From the NCBI GenBank assembly GCA_021808285.1, contig JAKBBV010000002.1, forward strand, positions 1-64,000: a stretch of DNA of 64,000 nt, given 5' to 3'. This DNA comes from Pseudomonadota bacterium (lineage in GTDB: Bacteria > Pseudomonadota > Alphaproteobacteria > Caulobacterales > Caulobacteraceae). The position numbers and the translations under genes are program-made. The notes under the pieces are model-generated. The model made no database searches. It had not been told where the DNA came from and worked only from the letters and a program-made list of their open reading frames with translations. This document shows, in pieces, positions 34,981-43,973 of the stretch (positions within the stretch are counted from its first letter, which is position 1; every line of letters starts with the position of its first letter).

Positions 34981-35871
34981 ATGCCAACCACCGCCGCCCT
35001 GACCGTCATGTCTCCTGACAGCGGACTGTCGCGTTATCTCACCGAGATCCGTAAATTTCCCATGCTTGAGAGGGACGAGGAGTTCATGCTGGCCAAGCGC
35101 TGGCGTGAGCATCAGGACCCGGAGGCGGCGCATCGGCTGGTGACCTCGCATCTGCGGCTCGTCGCCAAGATCGCCATGGGTTATCGCGGTTACGGCCTGC
35201 CCATCGGAGAAGTGATCTCCGAGGGCAACGTCGGGTTGATGCAGGCGGTCAAGAAGTTCGAACCCGACAAGGGCTTCCGCCTGGCGACCTACGCCATGTG
35301 GTGGATTCGCGCTTCGATTCAGGAATACATCCTGCGCTCCTGGAGCATGGTGAAGATGGGCACCACGGCCGCTCAGAAAAAGCTCTTCTTCAATCTGCGC
35401 AAGGCCAAGAGCGAGATCAGCGCCCTTGATGAGGGCGATTTGAGACCCGAACAGGTCAGCTATATTGCCACAAAGCTCGGCGTGCTTGATTCCGAGGTGA
35501 TAAGCATGAACCGGCGCTTGGCCGGGCCCGATGCGTCTCTGAATGCCCCCTTGCGCTCCGACTCCGAGAGCGAATGGCAAGATTGGCTCGAAGATAAGGA
35601 CCAGGTCAGCCAGGAGGCGCACCTGGCGGACAGCGAAGAACGCTCGATCCGGATGACGCTGCTCGAAACGGCGATGACAGAATTGAGCGACCGCGAGCGG
35701 CACATCCTCACCGAACGTCGGCTCAAGGATGAACCCACGACCTTGGAGACCCTGGCGGCGGAATATGGCGTCAGCCGGGAGCGCGTGCGCCAGATCGAGG
35801 TCAGAGCGTTCGAAAAGCTGCAGAAGGCCATGAACGCCGCCGCCGTCGCCCGGAATCTCGAACCCGCTTGA
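34981..35871 (+). CDS. rpoH: RNA polymerase heat-shock sigma factor RpoH (sigma32)
   Basis: The 296-residue sigma70-family protein has region 1.2/2 (LSRYLTEIRKFPMLERDEEFMLAKRW, SEGNVGLMQAVKKFEPDKGFRLATYAMWWIRASIQEYILRSWSMVK), a QKKLFFNLRKAK RpoH box, and region 4 with a helix-turn-helix ETLAAEYGVSRERVRQIEVRAFEKLQ. The QKKLFFNLR box separates RpoH from other sigma factors. It directs transcription of chaperone and protease genes. The ATG at 34981 follows an AGAGG site. Confidence 0.96.
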   Translation: MPTTAALTVMSPDSGLSRYLTEIRKFPMLERDEEFMLAKRWREHQDPEAAHRLVTSHLRLVAKIAMGYRGYGLPIGEVISEGNVGLMQAVKKFEPDKGFRLATYAMWWIRASIQEYILRSWSMVKMGTTAAQKKLFFNLRKAKSEISALDEGDLRPEQVSYIATKLGVLDSEVISMNRRLAGPDASLNAPLRSDSESEWQDWLEDKDQVSQEAHLADSEERSIRMTLLETAMTELSDRERHILTERRLKDEPTTLETLAAEYGVSRERVRQIEVRAFEKLQKAMNAAAVARNLEPA

Positions 35872-35981
35872 TCTTCCGACGCGGCCGAATTCACCGGCGC
35901 CTCAACTCTGCCTCGAAGCGATGTGGGCGCGTCGGTCTCAGACCCGGCGCGATCCGATCGAACAGGAGCCCTGGCTAAAGG

Positions 35982-35997
35982 TGAGGCCCGCGCCTCA
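35982..35997 (-). terminator. Hairpin starting at the purA stop codon
   Basis: TGAGGC (35982-35987) and GCCTCA (35992-35997) form a perfect 6-bp stem with a CGGG/CCCG-type 4-nt loop. On the minus strand the stem begins with the purA stop triplet itself and is followed by CCTTT. It is a compact candidate terminator between the convergent rpoH and purA genes. Confidence 0.4.
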
Positions 35998-37284
35998 GCC
36001 CCGGAACGGGTCGCGCATCATGATGACGTCGTCGCGGTCGGGGCTGGTGGTCACCAGCGCGATTTGAGCGCCGATAAGCTCTTCGATGCGGCGGACATAC
36101 TTCACCGCCGCCGCCGGCAGATCCCGCCATGACCTGGCCTTGTGGGTCACCTGGCTCCAACCTTCAATCTCTTCGTAGATCGGCGTCACTGCGGCCTGGT
36201 CGCTGAGCCCGGCCGGCAAGTAGTCGAGAATGCGGTCCCCCAGCCGGTAGCCGACGCATATCTTCAGCGTCTCCAGTCCGTCGAGCACATCGAGCTTCGT
36301 CAGGGCCACGCCGTCCACGCCGCTCACAGCCACGGACTGCCGCACGAGGACCGCATCGAACCAGCCGCATCGCCGCTTGCGCCCGGTCACCGTCCCGAAC
36401 TCCGCGCCACGCTGACCGATCCGCTCGCCGATCTCGTCCTTGAGCTCGCACGGGAAAGGCCCTTCGCCCACCCGGGTCGTGTAGGCCTTGACGATTCCCA
36501 GGACATAGCCGGTCGCCCGGGGGCCCACGCCTGACCCGGCCGCGGCCTGACCCGCGACGGTGTTGGAGGAGGTCACGAAGGGATAGGTGCCGTGGTCCAC
36601 ATCCAGCATCACCGCCTGGGCGCCCTCGAACAGGACCCGCTGTCCGGCCTTGGCCGCCCGGTCCAGCACCCGCCAGGACGGCTGAACGAAGGGCAGGACC
36701 CTGGGCGCAATCTCCTCAAGCTGGGAAAGGACAGCTTCGGCCGTGACCTCCGGCAAGTCCAGACCCCGGCGCAGGGGCTGGTGATGGGCGAGCAGACGCT
36801 CGATCTTGGTCTCCAGCGCGGCGGGATCCCCCAGGTCACAGAAGCGGATGGCGCGGCGGCCCACCTTGTCCTCGTAGGCGGGTCCAATCCCGCGTCCGGT
36901 GGTGCCGATCTTCCCGGCGCCCGCCCGCGCCTCCCGCGCGGCGTCGAGATCGCGGTGGAGGGGCAAAACCAGAGCCGCCGCGTCCGCGAGGGCGAGCACC
37001 TGGGGGGTGATGGCGAGGCCCTGACCCTGCACCCGGGCGATCTCGTCCAAAAGCGACCAGGGGTCGACGACGACGCCATTGCCGATAACGCTCAACTTGC
37101 CCTGCGCCACGCCCGACGGCAGCAGAGAGAAGCGATATTCGGTATTCCCGACCACAATGGTGTGGCCCGCATTGTTGCCGCCCTGAAAGCGCACGACCAC
37201 ATCGGCGCGATCCGCCAGCCAGTCGATGACCTTGCCCTTGCCCTCGTCGCCCCACTGAGCGCCGATCACCGTCACATTGCCCAC
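35995..37284 (-). CDS. purA: Adenylosuccinate synthetase
   Basis: PurA joins IMP and aspartate with GTP hydrolysis, the first committed step to AMP. The 429-residue product starts [17 protein letters not shown] (the P-loop-like IMP/GTP site), and has [43 protein letters not shown] and the late [10 protein letters not shown] block. The start is a GTG at 37284, which matches the conserved N-terminus; upstream in-frame sequence is non-conserved. Confidence 0.97.
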   Translation of the reverse strand: MGNVTVIGAQWGDEGKGKVIDWLADRADVVVRFQGGNNAGHTIVVGNTEYRFSLLPSGVAQGKLSVIGNGVVVDPWSLLDEIARVQGQGLAITPQVLALADAAALVLPLHRDLDAAREARAGAGKIGTTGRGIGPAYEDKVGRRAIRFCDLGDPAALETKIERLLAHHQPLRRGLDLPEVTAEAVLSQLEEIAPRVLPFVQPSWRVLDRAAKAGQRVLFEGAQAVMLDVDHGTYPFVTSSNTVAGQAAAGSGVGPRATGYVLGIVKAYTTRVGEGPFPCELKDEIGERIGQRGAEFGTVTGRKRRCGWFDAVLVRQSVAVSGVDGVALTKLDVLDGLETLKICVGYRLGDRILDYLPAGLSDQAAVTPIYEEIEGWSQVTHKARSWRDLPAAAVKYVRRIEELIGAQIALVTTSPDRDDVIMMRDPFRG

Positions 37285-37414
37285 GTCGCTCTCGCCCCTC
37301 GCCTTCCGGAACCGGTTCGGAAAGGCGCCGGACCAGGATGTTTGCGTGGCGACCTTTCGGCGGCCCTTTAGCGTGCCCCGTCCCCGCGCGCCATGGCGTT
37401 TGACCGTCGGCGCC

Positions 37415-38644
37415 TCAGCCTGTGGCCGTGGAACGCGGAGGTCCGGCCTCCGCCGCGCCGCTCCGCCAGAGTCCCAGGGCCACGAACAGGGCGACGCAGG
37501 CAAGGAGGCTGATCCCGGCGTCGGCCCTGAGGCTCCCACCCAGCCCCCCAAACCCGAACGCCCGGCCATCTATCATCTGCATGTAGACGATAGGCGCATT
37601 GGCCGCCGCGAGCAGCAGCGCGACCTGTGTCGCGGCGAGGGGGTTGTCCTCACCCAGTGAGCGGTAGGTGATGGACAAACCTGTGGCGAACGCCGCCGAC
37701 TGAAACGCGTTCTCTCCGAGCATGGCGAGGCCGAACACCGCCGGCGTCCTGGGAAGAAGAAGCAGAGACGCGGTGAAGATCGCGCCGACCACGCCGATCA
37801 AAAGATAGAGCCGCACAGGGGCGACGCGGTCCAGGAGCGGCGGCACGACGAGACTGCCGAGAACACCGGCCGCGACGACGCCCAGTCCGCCCACCATACC
37901 CACAAAGCGCTCCGAGGCGTGGAACTGCCCGCCAAGGCCACCGAGCGTATTGGTCAGGGCGAAGGCGGCGGCCGGGGCCAGAAAGACGATCAACAGGCGC
38001 AGAATGGCGGGACGCCGAAGCAGGGCGCACACGTCCAGAATCAGGGCGAGAAAGCGCTCATGGGAGAGCTTGGCGTCCGACGTGGGCGCCGGCAGCCAGA
38101 GAAAAGGGATCAAGGGCGCCAGGGTCAGGCCCAGAAGAACGACGACGCCCAGCTCAAACGGCAACGAACGCAGCAGCGGAATGGCGATGACCATGGCCAC
38201 GCCCCCGCCGCCGATATTGCCCACCGTGTTCCAGGCGCCGAGACGGCTGCGGTCATGATCGGAGACGAGGCCCCCAAGCCAACCTCCAGCCGCGGCGCTG
38301 CTGAGCACGATGGAGGCGAAGCCCGCGAAGAGCAGCGGCGCGAAGAGCGGGATGTTTCGCAGGGACAGGAAGGCGGCGCCGGTGAAGAGCGTCGAGGCAA
38401 GGGCCAGGAGCACGGCCCAGGTTCGGCGCCGGATCCACAGATCGAGCACGGGCGACAGCAGAAAGGCGCACATGCCCGGCGACATCGCGAACGCCGTGAC
38501 CTCCGCGATCCGCGACTCTGGCGCGCCGACGCTGGCCAGGAGTTGGGGCACGGTTACGGCCATGATGCCGCCGATCATGCCGAAAGACGCGCCCGTCAGG
38601 CCCATGATCGGCACGGGAATCGGCGCGCGCGGGGGCGGCGCCAT
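37415..38644 (-). CDS. Major facilitator superfamily transporter (PAT/AmpG-like)
   Basis: The 409-residue protein has about 12 transmembrane helices and an MFS loop 2-3 motif ([15 protein letters not shown]). The N-terminal half ([26 protein letters not shown]) resembles the peptide-acetyl-CoA/AmpG group, which imports muropeptides or related compounds, but the match is not decisive. The ATG at 38644 lies 26 nt after the amidohydrolase stop, so the two are likely co-transcribed and may handle one substrate. Confidence 0.8.
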   Translation of the reverse strand: MAPPPRAPIPVPIMGLTGASFGMIGGIMAVTVPQLLASVGAPESRIAEVTAFAMSPGMCAFLLSPVLDLWIRRRTWAVLLALASTLFTGAAFLSLRNIPLFAPLLFAGFASIVLSSAAAGGWLGGLVSDHDRSRLGAWNTVGNIGGGGVAMVIAIPLLRSLPFELGVVVLLGLTLAPLIPFLWLPAPTSDAKLSHERFLALILDVCALLRRPAILRLLIVFLAPAAAFALTNTLGGLGGQFHASERFVGMVGGLGVVAAGVLGSLVVPPLLDRVAPVRLYLLIGVVGAIFTASLLLLPRTPAVFGLAMLGENAFQSAAFATGLSITYRSLGEDNPLAATQVALLLAAANAPIVYMQMIDGRAFGFGGLGGSLRADAGISLLACVALFVALGLWRSGAAEAGPPRSTATG

Positions 38645-38670
38645 GGGGTCTCGCACGCAGGCCGGCTCCG

Positions 38671-39885
38671 TCAGAGGTCGAGTTCGGCGGTGAGGCCCGC
38701 CTCGGCCATGGCGCAGTGCATGGCGATGCCGCGGGCCATGACCTGTTCGTCCAGGACCATGCGATTGGAGTGCAAGGCGCAGCAGGTCCGGTAGTCGCCG
38801 CCTTCGGGCGCCGCGCCCAGAAACACCATGGCCCCCGGGGCCTTCTGCAGAACATACGAGAAGTCCTCCGCGCCCATCATGGGGTGCGGCATGGTCATCC
38901 AGCCTTCCTCGCCAAACAGGGCCTTGGCCGTCCGAGCCGCCAGATCGGTGACCCGTCCGTCGCAAACCGTGACCGGAAAACCGTATTCGATCTCCACCTC
39001 GGCCTTGGCGCCGTACGCAGCGGCGATGTTCTCGGCCACCCTGCGCACGCCTTCGTGGACGATGGCGCGCGTTCGCTCCGACAAGGTGCGGATCGTACCC
39101 AGAAGGCGTCCGTCCTCAGGGATCACATTGCTGGTGGTTCCGGCGGAGATGTGCGCCACCGTGACCACGGCGGGTTCGAAGACCGGCACGCGACGGGTCA
39201 CCAGGGTCTGGAGCGCGGTGACGATCTCACACAGGATCGGAACAGGGTCCACTGCGTCATGCGGCATGGAGGCGTGACCGCCCGCGCCGACGACGCGCAC
39301 CCGCAGGGTGTCCGACGCCGCCAGCAGGGGACCTGTCCGGCCGGCGAAGACGCCACGCGGCATGTTGGGCGAGATGTGCAGGGCGAAGGCGACGTCCGGC
39401 AAGGGATCGATCAAACCGTCCTCGAGCATGAACCTGGCCCCGTGCCAGCCCTCTTCTCCGGGCTGAAACATGAACACGACCGTGCCAGGCAGATTGTCAC
39501 GCCGCTCACACAAGGCGCGGGCCGCGCCGGCGAGCATGGCCACGTGCGTGTCGTGGCCGCAGGCATGCATGGCGCCCTGGTGCTGGGAGGCGAAGGGAAG
39601 CCCGGTGTCCTCCTCCAGCGGCAGAGCGTCCATGTCCCCCCGGAGCAGGACCGTGCGGCCGTTGGCCGGCCCGCGCAGAATGGCGACGATGCCCGACGTC
39701 GATCCGCCCTCGCGAATCTCGAGCGGCAGGCCCGCCAGGGCGGCGCGCACCTTGGCCGTCGTCTTGGGCAGGTCGAGACCGATCTCGGGTTCGGCGTGGA
39801 TCGCCCGGCGCAGGTCGATGGCCGCCTCCAGACCCGCTTCCCCCGCGGCTCTCCAGGCTTCGGAATCGATGCGGATGGCGGTCAT
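38671..39885 (-). CDS. M20-family amidohydrolase (hippurate hydrolase-like)
   Basis: The 404-residue metallo-hydrolase has the M20D pattern: LRRAIHAEPEIGLDLPKT, LRGDMDALPLEEDTG, the metal ligands in HACGHDTHVAML, the catalytic glutamate in QPGEEGWHGA, and a C-terminal HPMMGAEDFSYVL block. Relatives hydrolyse N-acyl amino acids such as hippurate or N-acetyl-aminoacyl conjugates. The ATG at 39885 has AAGGAGAG seven nt upstream. It is coupled to the MFS gene, which suggests a take-up-and-cleave pair. Confidence 0.92.
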   Translation of the reverse strand: MTAIRIDSEAWRAAGEAGLEAAIDLRRAIHAEPEIGLDLPKTTAKVRAALAGLPLEIREGGSTSGIVAILRGPANGRTVLLRGDMDALPLEEDTGLPFASQHQGAMHACGHDTHVAMLAGAARALCERRDNLPGTVVFMFQPGEEGWHGARFMLEDGLIDPLPDVAFALHISPNMPRGVFAGRTGPLLAASDTLRVRVVGAGGHASMPHDAVDPVPILCEIVTALQTLVTRRVPVFEPAVVTVAHISAGTTSNVIPEDGRLLGTIRTLSERTRAIVHEGVRRVAENIAAAYGAKAEVEIEYGFPVTVCDGRVTDLAARTAKALFGEEGWMTMPHPMMGAEDFSYVLQKAPGAMVFLGAAPEGGDYRTCCALHSNRMVLDEQVMARGIAMHCAMAEAGLTAELDL

Positions 39886-40011
39886 GTCGGCTCTCCTTAA
39901 CGTCTCTCCCGGCCATGAGGGGACCGGGTGGGGCCGCAGATTGAACGGGCCGGGGAGCCAAAGTCCAGACGCGCTTTTCGCCTCGCGCATCTGGCGTATA
40001 TGAAGGCCGAC

Positions 40012-40440
40012 ATGAGCCGTCCCCGCTTCCACCTCGCCTTTCCCGTGCACGACCTGGAGGCGGCGCGCGCCTTCTATGGCGGCGTTCTGGGATGCCCGGA
40101 GGGCCGATCCGCCTCCGACTGGGTGGACTTCGATCTCTGCGGCCATCAGATCGTGGCGCATCTCGTGGCGGAAAGAGAGACGGTCGCCGCGCATGATGTG
40201 GACGGTGAGGAGGTGCCCGTGCGCCATTTCGGCCTGATCCTCGATCCGCTGGCCTGGCGGGGTATGGCCGACCGGCTCCGCCAGGCGAAAGTCCGTTTTT
40301 TGATCGCCCCCCAGACGCGGTTCGCCGGACAGCCGGGCGAACAAGGCACGCTTTTCGTCCTCGACCCCTCTGGCAATGCGCTGGAGTTCAAGGCTTTTGC
40401 AGACGAGGCGATGATCTTCGCCAAGGACGTCGCGGAGTGA
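40012..40440 (+). CDS. VOC (glyoxalase-fold) family protein
   Basis: The 142-residue protein starts RFHLAFPVHDLEAARAFYGGVLGC, a standard vicinal-oxygen-chelate opening with a histidine metal ligand, and ends FVLDPSGNALEFKAFAD with the closing glutamate. It is a single-domain dioxygenase/glyoxalase relative with unknown substrate. The ATG at 40012 follows GAAGG; ATG at 40000 is an alternative. The stop overlaps the next start (GTGA). Confidence 0.88.
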   Translation: MSRPRFHLAFPVHDLEAARAFYGGVLGCPEGRSASDWVDFDLCGHQIVAHLVAERETVAAHDVDGEEVPVRHFGLILDPLAWRGMADRLRQAKVRFLIAPQTRFAGQPGEQGTLFVLDPSGNALEFKAFADEAMIFAKDVAE

Positions 40441-41426
40441 GCGCGGGCGCCGTCGGGATCGAGGAGATTTATCAGGCGGCGCGGCGGCTGGACGGCATCG
40501 CTGTGCGCACGCCCCTTCTGGAGAGCCCCGCGCTCAACTCCCGGTTCGGCGGGCGCGTGCTTCTTAAGGCCGAGACCTTGCAACGGGTGGGCGCGTTCAA
40601 GTTCCGCGGGGCCTACAACCGGTTGAGCCAGCTGTCGGACGCGGAGCGGGCGCGCGGCGTGGTCGCCTTCTCTTCGGGCAATCACGCGCAAGGCGTTGCG
40701 CTGGCGGCGCGGGCTCTGGGCATGCCGGCCCTCATCGTCATGCCGGCGGATGCGCCGCGGGTGAAGCTGGAGGCGACCCGCCGCTACGGCGCCGAGGTCC
40801 GGCTCTATGACCGGGCGACCGAGAGCCGAGAGGCGATCGCCGCGCAGATCGCCCTGGACCGCGGGGCGGTGGTCGTGCCCGCCTTTGACGACCTCGACAT
40901 CATCGCCGGCCAGGGCACGGTCGGCCTGGAGATCGTCGAACAGGCGCAGGAGGTGGGCGCGAGCCTGGGTCAACTGCTTGGCCCTGTCGGCGGCGGGGGG
41001 CTGATGGCTGGGGTGGCGACGGCGGTGAATGCGCTGGCCCCCCGGGCGCGCCTCTGGGGCGTGGAGCCTGAGGCCTATGACGACACGCGCCGTTCCTTCG
41101 AAGCGGGTGGGCGGGTCGGCGCCCCTGCCGCGCCGCGTTCCCTGTGCGATTCTTTGGAGTCGCCCCTGCCGGGAGAGCTTACTTTTCCCATCCTCAAGCT
41201 GCGCCTCGAGGGCATTCTGACCGTGGATGACGGCGCGGTCGCGGAGGCTATGAGATTCGCCTTCAGCGAACTGAAGCTGGTGGTCGAGCCGGGCGGAGTC
41301 GTGGCGCTCGCCGCCTTGCTTGCAGGTCAGGTCGCGCCCGTGGAGGGGGAGGCGACGGTCATCGTCCTGTCGGGCGGTAATGTGGACCCCGAGCTGTTCG
41401 CCCGTCTGCTGGCTCGGCTAGGCTGA
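40437..41426 (+). CDS. Threonine/serine dehydratase-like PLP enzyme
   Basis: The 329-residue fold-type II PLP enzyme has the PLP lysine in GAFKFRGAYNR, the phosphate/substrate loop SSGNHAQG and the tetraglycine loop GPVGGGGLMAG. It lacks the C-terminal ACT domain of biosynthetic IlvA, so it belongs with catabolic threonine dehydratases and serine racemases. The start is GTG, overlapping the VOC gene (GTGA), so the two form an operon. Its 3' end overlaps the convergent NlpC/P60 gene by 9 nt. Confidence 0.88.
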   Translation: MSAGAVGIEEIYQAARRLDGIAVRTPLLESPALNSRFGGRVLLKAETLQRVGAFKFRGAYNRLSQLSDAERARGVVAFSSGNHAQGVALAARALGMPALIVMPADAPRVKLEATRRYGAEVRLYDRATESREAIAAQIALDRGAVVVPAFDDLDIIAGQGTVGLEIVEQAQEVGASLGQLLGPVGGGGLMAGVATAVNALAPRARLWGVEPEAYDDTRRSFEAGGRVGAPAAPRSLCDSLESPLPGELTFPILKLRLEGILTVDDGAVAEAMRFAFSELKLVVEPGGVVALAALLAGQVAPVEGEATVIVLSGGNVDPELFARLLARLG

Positions 41427-42272
41427 ACTCGGAAGGAGATCGGGACGGCGGTAGGCAATCGGGTGGCCGCCGCCTTTGGCGTCGATGCGATCGACAGCCT
41501 CGCAAAGCGGCTCGACGGCGACGGCCATGTGGAAGGCGTTGGCGTGAATGAGACGTTCGGCGTCCAGCATCATGCCCACGTGACCCGCCCAGAAGACGAG
41601 ATCGCCTCGGATGAGATCCGGTGTGGGCGCAGGGCGACCCAACTGCGCCTGTTGATCGGAATCTCGGGGACAGGCCAGACCGGCGGCGAACATGCATTGC
41701 TGCACGAGTCCAGAGCAGTCGAGTCCCTGGCTATCCCGGCCACCCCAAAGATAGGGCGTTCCGATATGAACCTCGGCCGTGGTCGCCGGCGCCGCGAAAT
41801 CTTCACCAACGGGAGTCAGATGGCGGCTGGGCATCCAGCCGCCCGCCGAGAGCCGGGCATAGTCGCCGGCGATCTCCTCCACCGACACAAGCGCGTTGAG
41901 AGACACCGGCCCTGAGGCGGGAGACTTGAGGGAGGGGCTGGCGAAACGGAACGTCGAAAGCGCTGTCACGCGGTGCGTGGGCGCCCGCCATCCGTCCGTG
42001 AGCCCCGCAATATCGACCCAGCCGACATAGCCGTCACGAGCCGCCTGGCCCCAGGCGAAGCCGTTGCACTCGTCGATAATGTCGAAGCGCTCGCCCAGAA
42101 TGAGCTGGCTCACCTGCTCGGCATCGCGGTCAGGCGATCGTCTTATCGCGAGGCGGGCTTCAGCAGCCTGACGGGGCGAGGGCGTGACAAAGCGCGGCGC
42201 CCGCACAAGGCCCTCCAAGGCCTGGCTCGCCAAGTCCTCGCGAACGAGGGTAAGTCGGGAATCCACAGTCAT
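41418..42272 (-). CDS. NlpC/P60-family cysteine peptidase with SH3-like domains
   Basis: The 284-residue protein has two SH3b-like segments (about 20-135, with ERFDIIDECNGFAWGQAARDGYVGWV) followed by an NlpC/P60 domain. The catalytic cysteine is in LDCSGLVQQ, the histidine in GHVGMMLD and the polar third residue near IHANAF. This resembles gamma-D-glutamyl-diamino-acid endopeptidases that trim murein peptides. No signal peptide is visible, suggesting action on recycled cytoplasmic muropeptides. It overlaps pepA (ATGA); the pairing with an aminopeptidase supports peptide recycling. Confidence 0.9.
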   Translation of the reverse strand: MTVDSRLTLVREDLASQALEGLVRAPRFVTPSPRQAAEARLAIRRSPDRDAEQVSQLILGERFDIIDECNGFAWGQAARDGYVGWVDIAGLTDGWRAPTHRVTALSTFRFASPSLKSPASGPVSLNALVSVEEIAGDYARLSAGGWMPSRHLTPVGEDFAAPATTAEVHIGTPYLWGGRDSQGLDCSGLVQQCMFAAGLACPRDSDQQAQLGRPAPTPDLIRGDLVFWAGHVGMMLDAERLIHANAFHMAVAVEPLCEAVDRIDAKGGGHPIAYRRPDLLPSSA

Positions 42273-43657
42273 GGTCCGGGAAACCGCTTCCGGAGCACCC
42301 GCTCCAGCGCCCGGATTGCCTGCGCCTCGGCTCCAATGGGCCGCCCCGGACGATTGCGCGGGTTCCAGGCATAGATGTCGAAATGCACCCAAGGCGTCCC
42401 AGGGGCGAAGCGTTTGAGGAACAGGGCGGCGGTCACCGAGCCGGCCTGAGCCCAGGCGTCGGGATCGTTCTTGAGGTCGGCGATATCGCTCTCCACCGAA
42501 TTCACGTAACCCGCCCACAGAGGCATCCGCCAGAGCGGATCCTCGCTTGTCCGGGAGGCATCCGCGATATCGGCGGCAAGGCCGTCGTCGTCGGTATAGA
42601 AGGGCGCGACCTCGGGACCGAGGGCGACGCGTGCGGCGCCGGTGAGGGTGGCGAAATCCAGCGTCAGGTCCGGGGACAGCTCAGCGGCGCGAGTGAGAGC
42701 ATCGGCGAGGATGAGGCGGCCCTCGGCGTCGGTGTTGCCGATCTCAATGGTAAGGCCTTTGCGTGAGGAGATCACGTCGCCCGGGCGCATGGCCCCGCCA
42801 GACACCGCGTTCTCCACCGCCGGGATAAGCAGATGGAGACGCACCGGGAGCCGCGCCTCCATGACCATCCGGGCCAGAGCCAGGGCATGGGCCGCCCCGC
42901 CCATGTCCTTCTTCATCAGCCTCATGCCCGAAGACGGCTTGAGGTCCAGTCCACCCGTGTCGAAGGTGACGCCCTTGCCAACCAAGGCTAAGATGGGAGA
43001 GCCCGGATCGCCCCAGCTAAGCTCGATCATGCGCGGGGCGCGGTCCGCCGCCGCCGCCCGTCCGACGGCGTAAACCGCCGGATAACGGGCCCCTCGCAGA
43101 GCTTCGCCGACGACCACCTCGATCTCCGCCCCGTGCGTCGCCGCCAGCTCGCGCGCCACGGATTCGATCTCGGCCGGGCCCATGTCATTGGCTGGGACGT
43201 TCACCATATCGCGGGCCAGGGCGCAGGCTCCGGCGACCCGCGCTGCGCGGCGCGGGTCAGCGCCGAGCGGGATCAAGAGGCGGGCCGGGCCGTCGCGATG
43301 GCTTCCCTTATAGCGGTCAAAGCGATAGGCGCCCTGGGCCCAGGCGATCGCGAGGTCCGTAGGCTCGACCGGCGGGACGGTCTCAAGCGCATAGTCTCCG
43401 GGCGGCAGCTTCGCTGCCGCAGTTCGCCACGGTTCGACCGAGCCCGGAGCGTCGCCCAGTCCCACGAGGGCGTGGACGAGGCGGCCTTCAGAATCGGACG
43501 TGAGTGCAATATCCCCTTGTTTGCCCTTGAATCTCGCGGCCCTTGCGGCGGCGCGGACCGGCCCTGCAAGCTCATCGATCCGCGACTCCCCTTCGGCCAC
43601 CGCGACGCCGAGAACGGGAACAGCGATATTGCTCGCCTTTATGAGCGCGTCGGTCAT
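42269..43657 (-). CDS. Leucyl aminopeptidase (M17)
   Basis: The 462-residue enzyme has the M17 dimetal core: VGKGVTFDTGGLDLKPSSGM, MKKDMGGAA and the signature NTDAEGRLILADAL. Its N-terminal domain is divergent from PepA, as is usual for this alphaproteobacterial group. It removes N-terminal residues from peptides in the cytosol. The ATG at 43657 gives the MTDALIKASNIAVPVLGV start. It precedes and overlaps the NlpC/P60 gene. Confidence 0.92.
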   Translation of the reverse strand: MTDALIKASNIAVPVLGVAVAEGESRIDELAGPVRAAARAARFKGKQGDIALTSDSEGRLVHALVGLGDAPGSVEPWRTAAAKLPPGDYALETVPPVEPTDLAIAWAQGAYRFDRYKGSHRDGPARLLIPLGADPRRAARVAGACALARDMVNVPANDMGPAEIESVARELAATHGAEIEVVVGEALRGARYPAVYAVGRAAAADRAPRMIELSWGDPGSPILALVGKGVTFDTGGLDLKPSSGMRLMKKDMGGAAHALALARMVMEARLPVRLHLLIPAVENAVSGGAMRPGDVISSRKGLTIEIGNTDAEGRLILADALTRAAELSPDLTLDFATLTGAARVALGPEVAPFYTDDDGLAADIADASRTSEDPLWRMPLWAGYVNSVESDIADLKNDPDAWAQAGSVTAALFLKRFAPGTPWVHFDIYAWNPRNRPGRPIGAEAQAIRALERVLRKRFPGP

Positions 43658-43973
43658 GCTGCTACATCGTCTCCACCGCGCCGTTCGGCCTTGAGGGTCC
43701 CCTTCATAGCCCCCTCTCGCGCCGCTTTCGAGCCAGGCTTTGTTGCGGCGGATGCGCGGGGCCGAGGCTCCGCACACTGACCTGTGGACAGCTCTGTGGA
43801 AGGCTTGGAATTTACACTTTCTTAGCGAAAAAAACCTGACCGAACGGCTCCGGACCGATTGACGCTCCGCCCGGCGCATGTCCCCATATGTTGGGTCGCA
43901 CCGGTGGCCGGTCCACAAGATTTAGCGGATCAGGGCGGCGCCTTTGAACACCGCGGGAGTATGGGGAAGGGGC
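43658..43973. other. Divergent promoter region between leucyl aminopeptidase and nrdA
   Basis: This 316-nt interval has no gene. It holds two DnaA-box-like sites at 43783-43803 and an AT-rich run (TTTACACTTTCTTAGCG, then AAAAAAA) just to their right, a likely nrdA promoter area. A CCCCATATGTTGGG element near 43883-43896 is loosely NrdR-box-like but not a good match. Confidence 0.45.
43783..43803 (-). promoter_or_regulatory. Two tandem DnaA-box-like sites upstream of nrdA
   Basis: TGTGGACAG (43783-43791) and TGTGGAAGG (43795-43803) lie 12 bp apart in the same orientation. Against the reverse DnaA box TGTGGATAA they have two and three mismatches. E. coli nrdAB also carries paired DnaA boxes upstream, which makes the match worth noting. 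Confidence 0.35.

Noticed and set aside
43883-43896. NrdR box upstream of nrdA
   Set aside because: CCCCATATGTTGGG has a partly symmetric core, but matches the ACACNATATATNGTGT-type box too poorly, and no second copy is present.
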